The notes: generated by a model not told the origin, from the letters alone. Numbered from the stretch's first letter, positions 52,822 to 63,130 are shown. The stretch is DNA of 64,000 nt from Salinisphaera shabanensis E1L3A (GCF_000215955.2 NZ_AFNV02000009.1:62001-126000); one strand, 5' to 3'. Numbers and translations are program-made.

Positions 52822-54308
52822 TCGAAGCCTTTTTCGCCCAGATGCCCGCCCTGGTCATCGTTCTGCCGCTGCTGGCTGCGCCCCTGTGCGTGCTGCTGCA
52901 CCGTGGCGGGCCCTCGTGGTTCGTCTATCTGCTCACCACCTGGGCCTGTTTCGGTCTGGCGTTTCTGCTGTTCGTTCAGGTCAAGATCGGTGGGCCGATC
53001 AGTTACGCCATGGGCGGCTGGTCGCCGCCGTTCGGCATCGAGCTGCGCCTGGACGCGCTCAATACCGTGGTGCTGCTGCTGGTTACCGGCATCGCCGCGA
53101 TCAGCAGCGTCTATGCCAAGGCCAGCGTCGCCGCCGAGATTGCCAGCGAGCGCGCCTATCTGTTCTATGCCGCGCTGCTGCTGTGTTTCTGTGGCCTGGC
53201 CGGCATCACGGTCACCGGCGATGCATTCAACCTGTTCGTATTCCTTGAGATTTCGTCGCTGTCCTCGTATGCGCTGATCGCGATGGGCTCGAAGCGTCGG
53301 GCGCTGCTTTCGGCGTTTCAATACCTGATCATGGGCACCATCGGCGGCACCTTTCTGCTGATTGGTATCGGTTTTCTCTACATGATGACCGGCAGCCTCA
53401 ACATGGCCGATATCGCCAGCCGTCTGCCCGCGGTTGCCGATACGCGAACCGTCGAAGCAGGGCTCGCCTTCATTGTGGTTGGCACCAGTCTCAAATTCGC
53501 GCTATTCCCGGTGCACGTCTGGCTGCCCAACGCCTATACCTATGCGCCCTCGAGCGTGAGCGCGTTCATCGCAGCCACCGCCACGAAGGTCGCGGTCTAT
53601 GCGCTGATGCGTTTCCTGTTCACCGTATTCGGGGCCGCCTATGCCTTCGACCGGCTGCCGCTGGGCGAGGTGCTGTTGGTCTTGTCTGTCGCCGCGATGC
53701 TGTCGGGCTCCATGGCCGCGATCTTTCAGACCGACGTCAAGCGTCTGCTGGCGTGGTCGAGCATCGCCCAGATCGGTTACATCGTGATGGGCTTCGCGCT
53801 GGCCAGCAGCGCCGGCGTATCGGCATCGGTGGTACACATGGTCAACCATGGCCTGATCAAGGGTGCCCTGTTCATGGCCGTGGGGGCGATGTTCTGGCGC
53901 CTGCGTACGATCTCGCTCAACGATATCGCCGGGCTGGGTCGCCAGATGCCGATCACCTCGGCCGCATTCGTCGTCGCCGGGTTGTCGTTGATCGGCGTGC
54001 CGGCGACCGGCGGCTTCATCAGCAAGTGGGTGCTACTGGAAGCCGTGATCGCCCCCGGCCACTACTGGCTTGCGGCGGCCATACTCGTGAGCTCACTCAT
54101 GGCACTGATCTATATCGGACGTGTCGTGGAGGTACTGTATTTCCGTGAGCGACCGGAAGGACGGCCCGACGTAGGCGAAGCCCCCGTGCTCATGCTGGTC
54201 GCGACCTGGACTCTCGTACTCGCGAATATCGCGGTTGGCCTGTATGCGACACCGCTGATCGCGGCCGCTCAGCGGGCAGCCAGTGCGGTGCTGGGAGACG
54301 GCTCATGA
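52818..54308 (+). CDS. mrpD: Mrp antiporter subunit D (first NuoL/M/N-type subunit)
   Basis: A 496-residue antiporter-like subunit with about 14 spans. FNLFVFLEISSLSSYALIAMGSKRRALLSAFQYLIMGTIGGTFLLIG contains the conserved Glu of TM5, and LKFALFPVHVWLPNAYTYAPSSVSAFIAATATKVAVYAL the Lys and His-bearing helix of proton channels. LLAWSSIAQIGYI is also typical. This is the best match to canonical MrpD. Confidence 0.9.
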   Translation: MIEAFFAQMPALVIVLPLLAAPLCVLLHRGGPSWFVYLLTTWACFGLAFLLFVQVKIGGPISYAMGGWSPPFGIELRLDALNTVVLLLVTGIAAISSVYAKASVAAEIASERAYLFYAALLLCFCGLAGITVTGDAFNLFVFLEISSLSSYALIAMGSKRRALLSAFQYLIMGTIGGTFLLIGIGFLYMMTGSLNMADIASRLPAVADTRTVEAGLAFIVVGTSLKFALFPVHVWLPNAYTYAPSSVSAFIAATATKVAVYALMRFLFTVFGAAYAFDRLPLGEVLLVLSVAAMLSGSMAAIFQTDVKRLLAWSSIAQIGYIVMGFALASSAGVSASVVHMVNHGLIKGALFMAVGAMFWRLRTISLNDIAGLGRQMPITSAAFVVAGLSLIGVPATGGFISKWVLLEAVIAPGHYWLAAAILVSSLMALIYIGRVVEVLYFRERPEGRPDVGEAPVLMLVATWTLVLANIAVGLYATPLIAAAQRAASAVLGDGS

Positions 54309-55762
54309 GTGCGCATTGGCTAGGCTGGCTGGTGGCGTTCCCAGCGCTCATGAGCTTGCTGGTGGCTGCGTGCGGCCGCTGGCCGAATCTGCGGGAAAGT
54401 ATCAGCGTGGCGACGGCGGTGGCCTTGTTCGCAGGGATCGCGCTCTTCGTCGAGCCGGTCACCGCGGGCGCGCGCCCCTCCCTGACCCTGTTCGAGGTGC
54501 TGCCCGGTGTGGGGCTGACATTCACACTTGAGCCACTGGGGCTGCTTTTTGCCCTGGTTGCATCCGGGTTGTGGTCAGTGACCACGATCTATGCCGCCGG
54601 CTACATGCGCGGCAATGAAGAACATGCCCAGACCCGCTTCTTCGTGTGCTTCGCGCTGGCCATATCTGCGGCCATCGGGATTGCGTTCTCCGGCAACCTT
54701 CTGACGCTGTTCATCTTTTACGAGATGCTCACGCTGTCGACCTATCCGCTGGTCACCCACCACGGTGATGTCGAATCGCGTAACGGCGGCCGGGTGTATC
54801 TCGGCATCCTGTTGACCACGTCGATCGGCTTCTTTCTGCCCGCGATCATCATCACCTACCTGATCACCGGCAGCATCACCTTCGACGAGGCCGGGTTGTT
54901 CGGCGAGGCGGGCCTCAGCGTGCTGGGCGCCGGCGCACTCTATGCGCTGTTTCTGTACGGCACCGGCAAAGCCGCGCTCATGCCGTTTCATCGCTGGCTG
55001 CCGGCCGCGATGGTCGCGCCCACGCCGGTATCGGCACTGCTGCACGCGGTGGCCGTGGTCAAGGCCGGTGTATTCATCGTACTCAAGCTCTCGGTGTACG
55101 TATTCGGCGTTCAGTTCCTGGCCGATACCGGGGCTTCCGAATTGATGATGTGGGTGGCCGCCTTCACCGTTCTCGGCGCGTCACTGATCGCGATGACACG
55201 GGATAACCTCAAGGCGCGTCTGGCCTATTCCACGGTCAGCCAGCTTTCGTATATCGTGCTCGGCGCGACCATGGCCTCGAGCTTCGGCATTCTGGGCGGC
55301 GGCATGCATATCGCCATGCACGCCTTTGCCAAGATCACGCTGTTCTTCTGCGCGGGCGCGATCTATACCGCAACCCACCGTAAATATGTCAGCGAGCTGG
55401 ACGGGCTCGGCTATGCGATGCCGATCACGTTCACGGCGTTTTTCATCGCATCGGTATCGCTGATCGGTATTCCGCCCATGGGCGGTATCTGGAGCAAGTG
55501 GTATCTCATGGAAGGCGCGGCCGATTCGGGCCATACCGCTATCATCATGGTGCTGGCGCTGAGTTCGCTGCTCAATATCGTCTATCTGCTGGAAATTCCA
55601 ACGCGGGCGTTCTTTCACAACCCGCGCCCGGATACACCCCGGAACTGGCATGAAGCACCCTGGGCCTGCGTGATTCCGCTATCGATCACGGCGACCGGTT
55701 GCATCGTCTGGTTCTTCTATCCGTTGCCGTTTCTCAAACTGCTTGCGCCGTGGGCGCCGTAG
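54305..55762 (+). CDS. Second NuoL/M/N-type antiporter subunit (MrpD/MrpA-like)
   Basis: A 485-residue membrane protein with about 14 spans. IFYEMLTLSTYPLVTHH carries the TM5 Glu; YGTGKAALMPFHRWLPAAMVAPTPVSALLHAVAVVKAG the conserved Lys and His. It differs from the first by its longer N-terminal sequence and looks closer to NuoL/MrpA. Its ATG overlaps the mrpD stop. Confidence 0.88.
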   Translation: MSAHWLGWLVAFPALMSLLVAACGRWPNLRESISVATAVALFAGIALFVEPVTAGARPSLTLFEVLPGVGLTFTLEPLGLLFALVASGLWSVTTIYAAGYMRGNEEHAQTRFFVCFALAISAAIGIAFSGNLLTLFIFYEMLTLSTYPLVTHHGDVESRNGGRVYLGILLTTSIGFFLPAIIITYLITGSITFDEAGLFGEAGLSVLGAGALYALFLYGTGKAALMPFHRWLPAAMVAPTPVSALLHAVAVVKAGVFIVLKLSVYVFGVQFLADTGASELMMWVAAFTVLGASLIAMTRDNLKARLAYSTVSQLSYIVLGATMASSFGILGGGMHIAMHAFAKITLFFCAGAIYTATHRKYVSELDGLGYAMPITFTAFFIASVSLIGIPPMGGIWSKWYLMEGAADSGHTAIIMVLALSSLLNIVYLLEIPTRAFFHNPRPDTPRNWHEAPWACVIPLSITATGCIVWFFYPLPFLKLLAPWAP

Positions 55763-55782
55763 CAATACGAGGTGAATTCGCC

Positions 55783-56046
55783 ATGTTGATCGAACGCAAC
55801 CCGCAGCAGTACCGCCGGCCAAGCACTCCTGCACGTACCCACTGGGCGCGCGCGCTCTATGTCGTATGCGCGCTCACCCTCGTACCCAGCCTGTTCATTC
55901 ATCCGCACGCAGAGTTCGGCTTTGCAGAAATGCCGGCATTCCACGCCGTGCTGGCGTTCGTGACCGGCGTAGTGCTGGTACTGGCTGCCATCCTGCTGCG
56001 CCGCCTGATCATGCGCGGCGAAGACTACTACGAGCACCGCACCTGA
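55783..56046 (+). CDS. Small two-span membrane protein in the mrp cluster
   Basis: An 87-residue protein with two hydrophobic segments (about residues 24-42 and 53-72) and basic ends; it finishes LLRRLIMRGEDYYEHRT. GAGGTG eight bases before the ATG at 55783 supports translation. It sits between two large antiporter subunits and is flanked tightly, so it is probably an accessory or assembly subunit. I do not recognise the family. Confidence 0.65.
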   Translation: MLIERNPQQYRRPSTPARTHWARALYVVCALTLVPSLFIHPHAEFGFAEMPAFHAVLAFVTGVVLVLAAILLRRLIMRGEDYYEHRT

Positions 56047-56047
56047 C

Positions 56048-57742
56048 ATGCTCCCTGCCTGGTTGAATAACCCGGGGATGCTGCTGATTATCGCCGGCAG
56101 CGTGATTCCCCTACTGCCCTACCGGCTGCGTATGGTCGTACTGCTGGGCGCGCCTGCCGCGAGCCTGCTCTGGCTCTGGCAGATTCCGCTGGGCACGACC
56201 ACCACGATGGAACTGCTCGACTACACGCTCACGCCGCTGCGCGTCGACGGTCTCGCCTTCACCTTCGGCGTGATCTTCAACGTGGCCGCCTTCCTGTCCG
56301 GCGTGTACATGTGGCATACCCACAGCCGCCTGGAGCCGGCGGCCGCGCTGATCTATGCCGGCTCGGCGCTGGGCGCCGTACTCGCCGGCGATCTGATCAC
56401 GCTGTTCATGTTCTGGGAAGTCACCGCGATTGCCTCGGCGCTGTTGCTGGTCATCCGCGGACTGCGCGACGCCATGATCGTGGCGCGGCGGTACCTACTG
56501 GTACAGATCGGTTCCGGCATGTTCCTGATGGGCGGCGCGGCGATCTATATTCATGCCACCGGCGATCTGGCCTTCGGTCATCTCGGTCTGGACGCACCGG
56601 GCAGCTGGCTGATCCTGCTCGCGTTCGGCATCAAGGCGGCGTTCCCGCTGTTGCATAACTGGCTGCAGGACGCCTACCCGTCCGCAAGTGCAACCGGCAC
56701 GGTGGTGCTGTCGGCATTCACGACCAAAATGGCGATTTATGCGCTGGCGCGCGGCTATGCCGGCACCGATCTGCTGATTCCCATCGGCGCGGTGATGACG
56801 ATCTTTCCGATTGTCTATGCCATGCTCGCCAACGACCTGCGCCGGGTCTTGTCCTACAGCCTGAACGTGCAACTCGGCTTCATGGTCGTGGCGGTGGGCA
56901 TTGGCACCGAGCTCGCCATCAATGGCGCTGCCGCCCACGCGGTGACCCATATTCTCTACAAGGCGCTGCTGTTCATGGCCATTGGCGCGGTGCTGCGTCA
57001 GACCGGTCATGTCCGCGCGACCGAACTCGGCGGGCTGGCCCGCCAGATGCCGTGGACCGCGGCGTTTTGTGTGATCGGTGCGGCGTCGATCAGCGCATTC
57101 CCGTTGATGGCCGGGTTCGTGAGCAAGTCGTTGATTCTGGCAGCCGTCGCGCACGAACACTGGGCTGGCACATGGATTACGCTCACCGCCGCGTCGGCTG
57201 GGGCGCTGATGTACGTGGGTATCAAGATCCCGTATTTCGCCTTCTTCGCCCCCAACGACCAGATTGAATGCGACGAGGCGCCGCGCAACATGCAGATCGC
57301 CATGGGCCTGACTGCGGTTGCCTGCATCGCGCTCGGGCTGATGCCCTCGTTGCTGTATTCGATCCTGCCGTACCCGGTGGACTACAACCCGTATACCGCC
57401 AGTCATATCGTCAGCCAGCTACAGCTGCTGGCATTCTCGGCGCTGGTGTTCTGGCTGGCATGGCGGGCCGGGCTTTATCCGCTGCCCAAGCGTGCCGTGC
57501 ATCTGGATACCGACTGGGTCTATCGCATGCTGCTGCCACGCTTCGGCTATGTCGCCGAGCGCGTGTATCACGCAGTGGTCACCAAATTCGGCAGCGGCGT
57601 GAACAGCGTTGCTGCCCGCGGCATGGGACGACTACGCCTGCGTTATGACGCGCGCGGAGTCATGTCGCGGACATGGAGTACCGGCTGGATGGCGCTCTGG
57701 GTCGCGTTGTTACTGGTCGTCTATCTCGTGCTCTACTACTGA
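56048..57742 (+). CDS. Third NuoL/M/N-type antiporter subunit (MrpD-like)
   Basis: A 564-residue membrane protein. MFWEVTAIASALLLVIRG carries the TM5 Glu, and GIKAAFPLLHNWLQDAYPSASATGTVVLSAFTTKMAIYAL the proton-path Lys and His; SLNVQLGFMVVAVGIG is also present. It is longer than the other two at the C-terminus, with an additional span at the end (WMALWVALLLVVYLVLYY). It is the last mrp gene, one base after the small protein stop. Confidence 0.88.
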   Translation: MLPAWLNNPGMLLIIAGSVIPLLPYRLRMVVLLGAPAASLLWLWQIPLGTTTTMELLDYTLTPLRVDGLAFTFGVIFNVAAFLSGVYMWHTHSRLEPAAALIYAGSALGAVLAGDLITLFMFWEVTAIASALLLVIRGLRDAMIVARRYLLVQIGSGMFLMGGAAIYIHATGDLAFGHLGLDAPGSWLILLAFGIKAAFPLLHNWLQDAYPSASATGTVVLSAFTTKMAIYALARGYAGTDLLIPIGAVMTIFPIVYAMLANDLRRVLSYSLNVQLGFMVVAVGIGTELAINGAAAHAVTHILYKALLFMAIGAVLRQTGHVRATELGGLARQMPWTAAFCVIGAASISAFPLMAGFVSKSLILAAVAHEHWAGTWITLTAASAGALMYVGIKIPYFAFFAPNDQIECDEAPRNMQIAMGLTAVACIALGLMPSLLYSILPYPVDYNPYTASHIVSQLQLLAFSALVFWLAWRAGLYPLPKRAVHLDTDWVYRMLLPRFGYVAERVYHAVVTKFGSGVNSVAARGMGRLRLRYDARGVMSRTWSTGWMALWVALLLVVYLVLYY

Positions 57743-57794
57743 TCGAGTTGCCACCGCCTTGCCGGTCGCGGCGTAGCCTGCTGGCGAAGGTGGG

Positions 57795-58520
57795 CTAGGC
57801 TTCGTCGAGGCTGCGCCATAGACAACGATCGCCGCTGGCTTTAGCCAGCATATCGAGATAGCGCGCATGGGCGGCCTGCTCGTCTTCGCTGGCTCGGGTC
57901 ACACGCGGGCGGGTTGCTGCCTGGGCAAGATGCTCGGCCAGACCCGCGGTAGCCAGGGCGCCGCTTTCGGCGCTGTCTTCGGCGGCGAGACCGATATCGA
58001 TCTGCCCGCCGGTCATCGATAGATAGACATCGCCCAGAAGCTGCGCGTCGAGCAGCGCACCGTGCAATTCACGATTGGAGTTGTCGATCTCGAAGCGCTT
58101 GCAAAGCGCATCCAGACTGTTGCGCTGGCCCGGGTAGAGCTGGCGCGCCTCGACCAGCGTATCGATCACCGGCTGACGCGACTCGAGCGCCACGTGGGCC
58201 GGATTGACCGCCTTGAACTCGTGATTGAGAAAGCCCAGATCGAATGGCGCGTTGTGGATGATCAGTTCGGCGCCTTCGAGGTACTCGGCCAACGTCTGAG
58301 CAATCTCGGCAAAACGCGGCTTGTCCTCGAGAAATTCGAGGGTGATGCCGTGCACATCGATCGCACCCTGATCGATTTCGCGATCCGGATGGATATACAG
58401 ATGCAGATCGTTGCCGGTAAGTCGGCGATTGGCGAGCTCAACACAGCCCACTTCGATGATGCGATGGCCCTGGGCGGGTTCCAGGCCGGTGGTTTCGGTA
58501 TCGAGAACAATCTGTCGCAT
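57795..58520 (-). CDS. dnaQ: DNA polymerase III epsilon subunit (proofreading 3'-5' exonuclease)
   Basis: A 241-residue DEDDh exonuclease. DTETTGLEP (ExoI), HNAPFDLGFLNHE (ExoII) and HGALLDAQLLGDVYL (ExoIII, with His and Asp) are intact, and the C-terminal tail for binding the alpha subunit is present. It lies next to rnhA, as in Escherichia coli, where the two are neighbours. Confidence 0.95.
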   Translation of the reverse strand: MRQIVLDTETTGLEPAQGHRIIEVGCVELANRRLTGNDLHLYIHPDREIDQGAIDVHGITLEFLEDKPRFAEIAQTLAEYLEGAELIIHNAPFDLGFLNHEFKAVNPAHVALESRQPVIDTLVEARQLYPGQRNSLDALCKRFEIDNSNRELHGALLDAQLLGDVYLSMTGGQIDIGLAAEDSAESGALATAGLAEHLAQAATRPRVTRASEDEQAAHARYLDMLAKASGDRCLWRSLDEA

Positions 58521-58558
58521 AGGCTTTCGGTCAAGTTACGTGGGCGAGCAAACGGGCT

Positions 58559-58999
58559 CTAACGTTTCAGCTCATCAATGCCGCGGTTGGCCAGCGCATC
58601 AGCGGCTTCGTTGCCTGGGTCGCCACTGTGGCCTTTCACCCAGTGCCATTCGATCTCATGACGCTGGGTGGCTTCATCCAACGCCCGCCAGAGATCGTCG
58701 TTCTTCACCGGTTTCTTGGCCGCCGTTTTCCAGCCGTTGCGCTTCCAGTTGTGCATCCAGCTGGTAATGCCCTGGCGGACATAATTGGAATCGGTATGCA
58801 GCTCGACACGGCAAGCACGCTTGAGCGCATTCAGCGCTTCGATGGCCGCCATCAACTCCATTCGATTGTTCGTCGTGTTGGCTTCGCCGCCGCATAGCTC
58901 GCGGGTATTTTCGCCGTGGCGCAGCAGCGCGCCCCAGCCCCCCGGCCCGGGATTGCCGCGGCAGGCGCCGTCCGTATAGATCACTACAGGTTCGCTCAT
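58559..58999 (-). CDS. rnhA: Ribonuclease HI
   Basis: A 146-residue enzyme that cuts RNA in RNA:DNA hybrids. Catalytic residues appear in [35 protein letters not shown] and [12 protein letters not shown] at 58999 ([11 protein letters not shown]) overlaps the methyltransferase stop as ATGA; an upstream ATG at 59008 is possible but adds residues not typical of the family. Confidence 0.95.
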   Translation of the reverse strand: MSEPVVIYTDGACRGNPGPGGWGALLRHGENTRELCGGEANTTNNRMELMAAIEALNALKRACRVELHTDSNYVRQGITSWMHNWKRNGWKTAAKKPVKNDDLWRALDEATQRHEIEWHWVKGHSGDPGNEAADALANRGIDELKR

Positions 59000-59745
59000 C
59001 GGCGGCATCTTACGTGATGCGAGGCCTGGCGCGCCAAACCGACGGCCGCGCGTTTGCGCTGTCCCGGCAACGGTTTGCGAATCGGCGTGCGCGGCGCAAC
59101 CTGACGGCGCGCAAGCAGCGCATAAGACTGCGCACACCAGGCGATACAGCGCGCGCTGCGTCGATCCTCGCCCACGCGATGATAACCACCGAAGAACGGG
59201 AAACCGAGACCATAGCGAACCAGGCGTTCGGGCTCGAATTCCAGCAGACGCAACCAGTCGTAGAGACGAGACGCGCTAGGCGGGGCCGAGCACGGCTGAA
59301 AACGCGGCGCGCGCCGTGCGGGCAAACGCTGTCGCATCGCCCACAGCGACCACGGATTGAATGCCAGGATCACCAATTGGCCGCGTGCGTTGAGTACCCG
59401 TGCACATTCGCGCAACAACACATGCGGTTCGGCGACCTGTTCGAGCGCATGGGCGAGCACCAGTGCATCGACGCTGCCGCTTGCCAGCGGCAGATGCCGG
59501 CCATCGAAGCCGACATCGGCACGACAGGCCGATCCGAAGCCTAGCTGCCACTGACACAATGTGCCGGCGCTGGCCAGCGTCGCACGTTCATGCCCCCAGC
59601 TGCCGATCTGCACACAGCGGTAACCGGTCAGATTCGGCAACAACTGCGCCAACACCCGCCGCTCGTACTGCAGGAACAGTCGCGCACGCGGCGTGGCAAG
59701 CCAGTCGGCGGAGTCGGTGTATTGGCCAGGCAGGAATCGAAACAA
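58996..59745 (-). CDS. SAM-dependent methyltransferase-like protein (YafS-like)
   Basis: A 249-residue class I methyltransferase-like protein. Motif I is weak ([13 protein letters not shown]), but [59 protein letters not shown] is typical of the YafS group. Gene order between gloB and rnhA matches yafS of Escherichia coli. The C-terminus is Arg-rich. Substrate unknown. Confidence 0.85.
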   Translation of the reverse strand: MFRFLPGQYTDSADWLATPRARLFLQYERRVLAQLLPNLTGYRCVQIGSWGHERATLASAGTLCQWQLGFGSACRADVGFDGRHLPLASGSVDALVLAHALEQVAEPHVLLRECARVLNARGQLVILAFNPWSLWAMRQRLPARRAPRFQPCSAPPSASRLYDWLRLLEFEPERLVRYGLGFPFFGGYHRVGEDRRSARCIAWCAQSYALLARRQVAPRTPIRKPLPGQRKRAAVGLARQASHHVRCRR

Positions 59746-59780
59746 TTGATTTTGCCTCAGGCGGTTGGCAACATTCGCGG

Positions 59781-60557
59781 ATGCTCGAGATCAAAGCACT
59801 TTCGGCTCTGTCCGACAATTATATCTGGGTGGTCAAAAACCAGGGCAGCAACACGGTCGCAATCGTCGACCCCGGCGAGGCCCAACCCGTACAGCAATAC
59901 CTGTCGGAACATGGGCTTGCCGTCGGTGCCTATCTGATCACTCATCATCACGGCGATCATGTCGGTGGCCTCGACAGCCTGCTCGCGGAGCATTCTGCGC
60001 CGGTTTACGGCCCGGCAGGCGAAGCGGACCGTATCGCGCAAATCACCCATCCCGTCACTGGCGGCGATCATTTCACGCTCGATTTTCTCGGCGTCGATTT
60101 TGAGGTGATTGACGTGCCCGGCCATACGCTCGGTCATATCGCATACGTTACGCCCGGCGTGCTGCTGGCCGGCGATGCCCTGTTCCGCGGCGGTTGTGGC
60201 CGCGTGTTCGAAGGCACTCATGCGCAAATGCAGGCTTCGCTCGCACGTCTGCGCGCACTGCCCGAGGCGACCGAGGTCTACGGCGGGCACGAATACACGC
60301 AGAAGAATCTGGCATTTGCCCAAACGGTGGAACCCGACAGCAGTGCAATCGCAACCGTGATTCGCGAAGTCGACGAGCTGCGCGCGAACGATCAGCCCAC
60401 CTTGCCCGGCACATTGGCCGAGGAGCGTGAGATCAATCCGTTTTTACGCTGGGATCAGCCGGATGTCGTGGCGGCTGCCGAGCGGCGTGCGGGCCGGCCC
60501 TTGACCGACGCGGGTGAAATTTTTGCTGTGTTGCGTGAATGGAAGGATGCCTCCTAA
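59781..60557 (+). CDS. gloB: Hydroxyacylglutathione hydrolase (glyoxalase II)
   Basis: A 258-residue MBL-fold enzyme that hydrolyses S-lactoylglutathione to lactate and glutathione. THHHGDHVGG supplies the metal site, and VPGHTLGHIAYV, AGDALFRGGCGRVFEG and GGHEYTQKNLAFA follow. The glyoxalase II C-terminal domain (LPGTLAEEREINPFLR) is present. Its end overlaps the mltD start region. Confidence 0.94.
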   Translation: MLEIKALSALSDNYIWVVKNQGSNTVAIVDPGEAQPVQQYLSEHGLAVGAYLITHHHGDHVGGLDSLLAEHSAPVYGPAGEADRIAQITHPVTGGDHFTLDFLGVDFEVIDVPGHTLGHIAYVTPGVLLAGDALFRGGCGRVFEGTHAQMQASLARLRALPEATEVYGGHEYTQKNLAFAQTVEPDSSAIATVIREVDELRANDQPTLPGTLAEEREINPFLRWDQPDVVAAAERRAGRPLTDAGEIFAVLREWKDAS

Positions 60558-62310
60558 GGCGAGTGGCGCGGTTGCCGCGCTAATCGCCTCGACCGCCCTG
60601 CTGTTCAGCGGCTGTGCCACGAAGCCACCCGCAAGCGCACCCGCCACGCCTGCAAATACGGCCGCGCAGAACGAAACCGCCACTTCCGACGCGGATACGG
60701 CTCCTGCCGTAGCGTCAGCGGACGCGGTCGAAGTCGAAGTCGAAGTCGAGGATGATTTCGACAGTGAAGATGGCGAAGACGATCTAGAACTGGCTGGCGC
60801 GAGTACTGCCAACTGGCCGGACCCTGAAACCGATCTCTGGTCGCAGATTCGCAACGGCTTCGAGCTCGACGGCTACGGCAAACGCTATCGTGTACGCCGT
60901 TGGACCCAGCAATTCGCCACCCATCAACGCCATCTACAGGCATCGCTGGATCGCGCTCGGCCGTTTCTGTGGCATATCGTACGTCGCATCGACGAACGTG
61001 GCCTGCCCACCGAACTGGCACTGTTGCCCATCGTGGAAAGCGGTTACGACCCTTCGGCACGCTCTTATATGGGCGCGAGCGGCCTGTGGCAGTTCATGCC
61101 GGGTACGGCCGACCATATGGGGCTGGCCCGCGACTGGTGGTACGACGGGCGTAACGATGTCATCGCCTCGACCGATGCCGCGCTGTCTTACCTCGATGAT
61201 TTGCACCGGCGCTATGGCGGCGACTGGCTGCTCGCGCTAGCAGCCTACAATGCCGGTCCTGGACGGGTAGACGCCGCCCTGGCCCGTGCCCAGCAAAGTG
61301 ATCCCGACGCTACGTACTGGGATCTGGAACTGCCGCTGGAAACCACTGAATATGTACCCAAGCTGCTGGCGCTGCGGCGAATCATGTTCGCGCCCGAACG
61401 CTTCGGATTCGACTGGCCGTTGCTGGACAACACGCCACGCACCCGCGCTGTGGCATTGCCGAGCCAGACCGAAATCGCCGTGGCTGCCGGCATGCTCGAC
61501 ATGTCGGAAGAGGATTTGCGTCGCCTCAATCCAGCGCTCCAGCGCTGGGCGAGCGCGCCGGGTAAAGGCACGCGCCTGTTGGTCCCGGCCGGTAAGGCGG
61601 ACGCCTTCGAGAAAGCCCTGGCGAGCGCATCGCCCAGGACGCTCGTACAACGCAATACCCACAGCTATACCGTGCGCCGCGGCGATGTTCTGGGCGTCAT
61701 CGCCGCGAAATACCATATGAGCGTGGCAGCACTTCGTCAGGCCAACGGGCTGCGGAGCGATCGGATTCGGATAGGACAAAAACTCACGATTCCACGTACC
61801 GGCGCGCCCGGCCAACCCACGCCCGTTGCTGAACCGGCCGAAACATATATCGTGCAGAACGGCGATTCACTATGGGAAATCGCCCAGCGTTACAACGTTA
61901 ACGTCGCCGCCATGCGCGGCAGCAACCCCGGCGTGAGTACATCGCTACGCCCCGGCCAGAAACTCACCATCCCCGGCTCGGCCACACCGCCGGAACCCAG
62001 CACACATATCGTGCGCGCCGGCGATTCGCTCTGGGAGATTGCTGACGCCAACGATGTCACGATCGCCGATCTACGCCGCTGGAACCGGCTCGAGCCCAAC
62101 ACGCGACTGCAGCCTGGGCAATCGATAGCGATCGACGGCCCAGCGCCCCTACCCGATTTCTACGAGGTCGAGACCGGCGATTCGCTTTGGTCGATCGCGG
62201 CTCGTTTTTCAATGCAGGTCACGACCCTGCGCAGCTTGAACGATATGTCGTCCGGGAGCACCATTCGTCCAGGACAACGACTGCGGTTGCAGCCGGTGTC
62301 TTCGAGTTGA
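60547..62310 (+). CDS. mltD: Membrane-bound lytic murein transglycosylase D, with four LysM repeats
   Basis: A 587-residue lipoprotein. The signal [12 protein letters not shown] ends with lipobox Cys23, predicting an outer-membrane lipid anchor. An acidic Val/Glu/Asp-rich linker (about residues 45-85, with a VEVEVEVED run) leads to an SLT domain with [31 protein letters not shown] and [11 protein letters not shown]. Four LysM domains follow, each with a xGDxLWxIA or related core; Escherichia coli MltD has two. It cleaves the glycan strands of murein. ATG at 60547 is preferred over GTG at 60514 because it starts the signal peptide. Confidence 0.92.
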   Translation: MPPKASGAVAALIASTALLFSGCATKPPASAPATPANTAAQNETATSDADTAPAVASADAVEVEVEVEDDFDSEDGEDDLELAGASTANWPDPETDLWSQIRNGFELDGYGKRYRVRRWTQQFATHQRHLQASLDRARPFLWHIVRRIDERGLPTELALLPIVESGYDPSARSYMGASGLWQFMPGTADHMGLARDWWYDGRNDVIASTDAALSYLDDLHRRYGGDWLLALAAYNAGPGRVDAALARAQQSDPDATYWDLELPLETTEYVPKLLALRRIMFAPERFGFDWPLLDNTPRTRAVALPSQTEIAVAAGMLDMSEEDLRRLNPALQRWASAPGKGTRLLVPAGKADAFEKALASASPRTLVQRNTHSYTVRRGDVLGVIAAKYHMSVAALRQANGLRSDRIRIGQKLTIPRTGAPGQPTPVAEPAETYIVQNGDSLWEIAQRYNVNVAAMRGSNPGVSTSLRPGQKLTIPGSATPPEPSTHIVRAGDSLWEIADANDVTIADLRRWNRLEPNTRLQPGQSIAIDGPAPLPDFYEVETGDSLWSIAARFSMQVTTLRSLNDMSSGSTIRPGQRLRLQPVSSS

Positions 62311-62347
62311 TGGCACCCCGTTCGGCGCGACGCTTAGAGGAGCAGAC

Positions 62348-63130
62348 ATGGGATTTCTAGAAGGCAAGAAGGCGCTGATCACGGGATTGGCCAGCGAACG
62401 CTCGATCGCCTATGGCATTGCCCAGGCAATGCGCGATCAAGGCGCAGAAATCGCGCTGACCTATCAGGGTGAAAAGCTCAAACCAAGGGTTGAAAAGATG
62501 GCCGAAGGGCTCGGCGCATCGATCGTGCTCCCCCTGGATGTGGCGCAGGACGATCAGATCGAGGGATTGTTCAAGTCGCTCGGCGAACACTGGTCCGAGA
62601 TCGATATCCTCGTACACGCGATTGGCTTTGCGCCGCGCGAAGCACTCAACGGCACATATCTGGATACGCTCACGCGCGAGGCCGCGAGCATCAGCCACGA
62701 CATCAGCGCTTATAGCTTTGGCGCCCTGGCTAAGGCCGGTCGCTCGATGCTGTCGGAGCGCGCCTCGTTGATCACGCTGACGTATCTGGGGTCCACCCAC
62801 GTCATGCCCGGCTACAACATCATGGGCCCGGCCAAAGCCAGCCTCGAGTCGAGCATGCGCTTCATGGCCGCAGAACTCGGCGCCCAGGGAATTCGCGTCA
62901 ACGCCATTTCGGCCGGGCCAATCAAGACGCTCGCGGCTGCCGGTATCCGCGGTTTCCGCGACATGCTCTCGCATGCGCGTGAAGGCGCGCCACTGCGCCG
63001 TAACGTGACCCAGGAAGAAGTCGGCAATGCGGCCGCGTTCCTCGGCTCGGACCTGGCTTCCGGTATTACCGGCGAAGTGCTGTATGTCGATGCCGGCTAC
63101 CACATCATGGGCGCAACAGCAGGCGCGTGA
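62348..63130 (+). CDS. fabI: Enoyl-[acyl-carrier-protein] reductase (NADH), FabI type
   Basis: A 260-residue short-chain dehydrogenase-like enzyme. It reduces trans-2-enoyl-ACP in the last step of each fatty acid elongation round. [16 protein letters not shown] (cofactor start), [11 protein letters not shown], and YNIMGPAK with the Tyr-x6-Lys catalytic spacing mark FabI. AGAGGAG lies before the ATG. A strong terminator follows. Confidence 0.96.
   Translation: MGFLEGKKALITGLASERSIAYGIAQAMRDQGAEIALTYQGEKLKPRVEKMAEGLGASIVLPLDVAQDDQIEGLFKSLGEHWSEIDILVHAIGFAPREALNGTYLDTLTREAASISHDISAYSFGALAKAGRSMLSERASLITLTYLGSTHVMPGYNIMGPAKASLESSMRFMAAELGAQGIRVNAISAGPIKTLAAAGIRGFRDMLSHAREGAPLRRNVTQEEVGNAAAFLGSDLASGITGEVLYVDAGYHIMGATAGA

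Noticed and set aside
60730-60750. GAAGTC repeat in mltD as a CRISPR-like or phase-variable array
   Set aside because: Only about three copies of a 6-base unit occur, inside a coding sequence and in frame; there are no spacers and slippage by one unit would not shift the frame.
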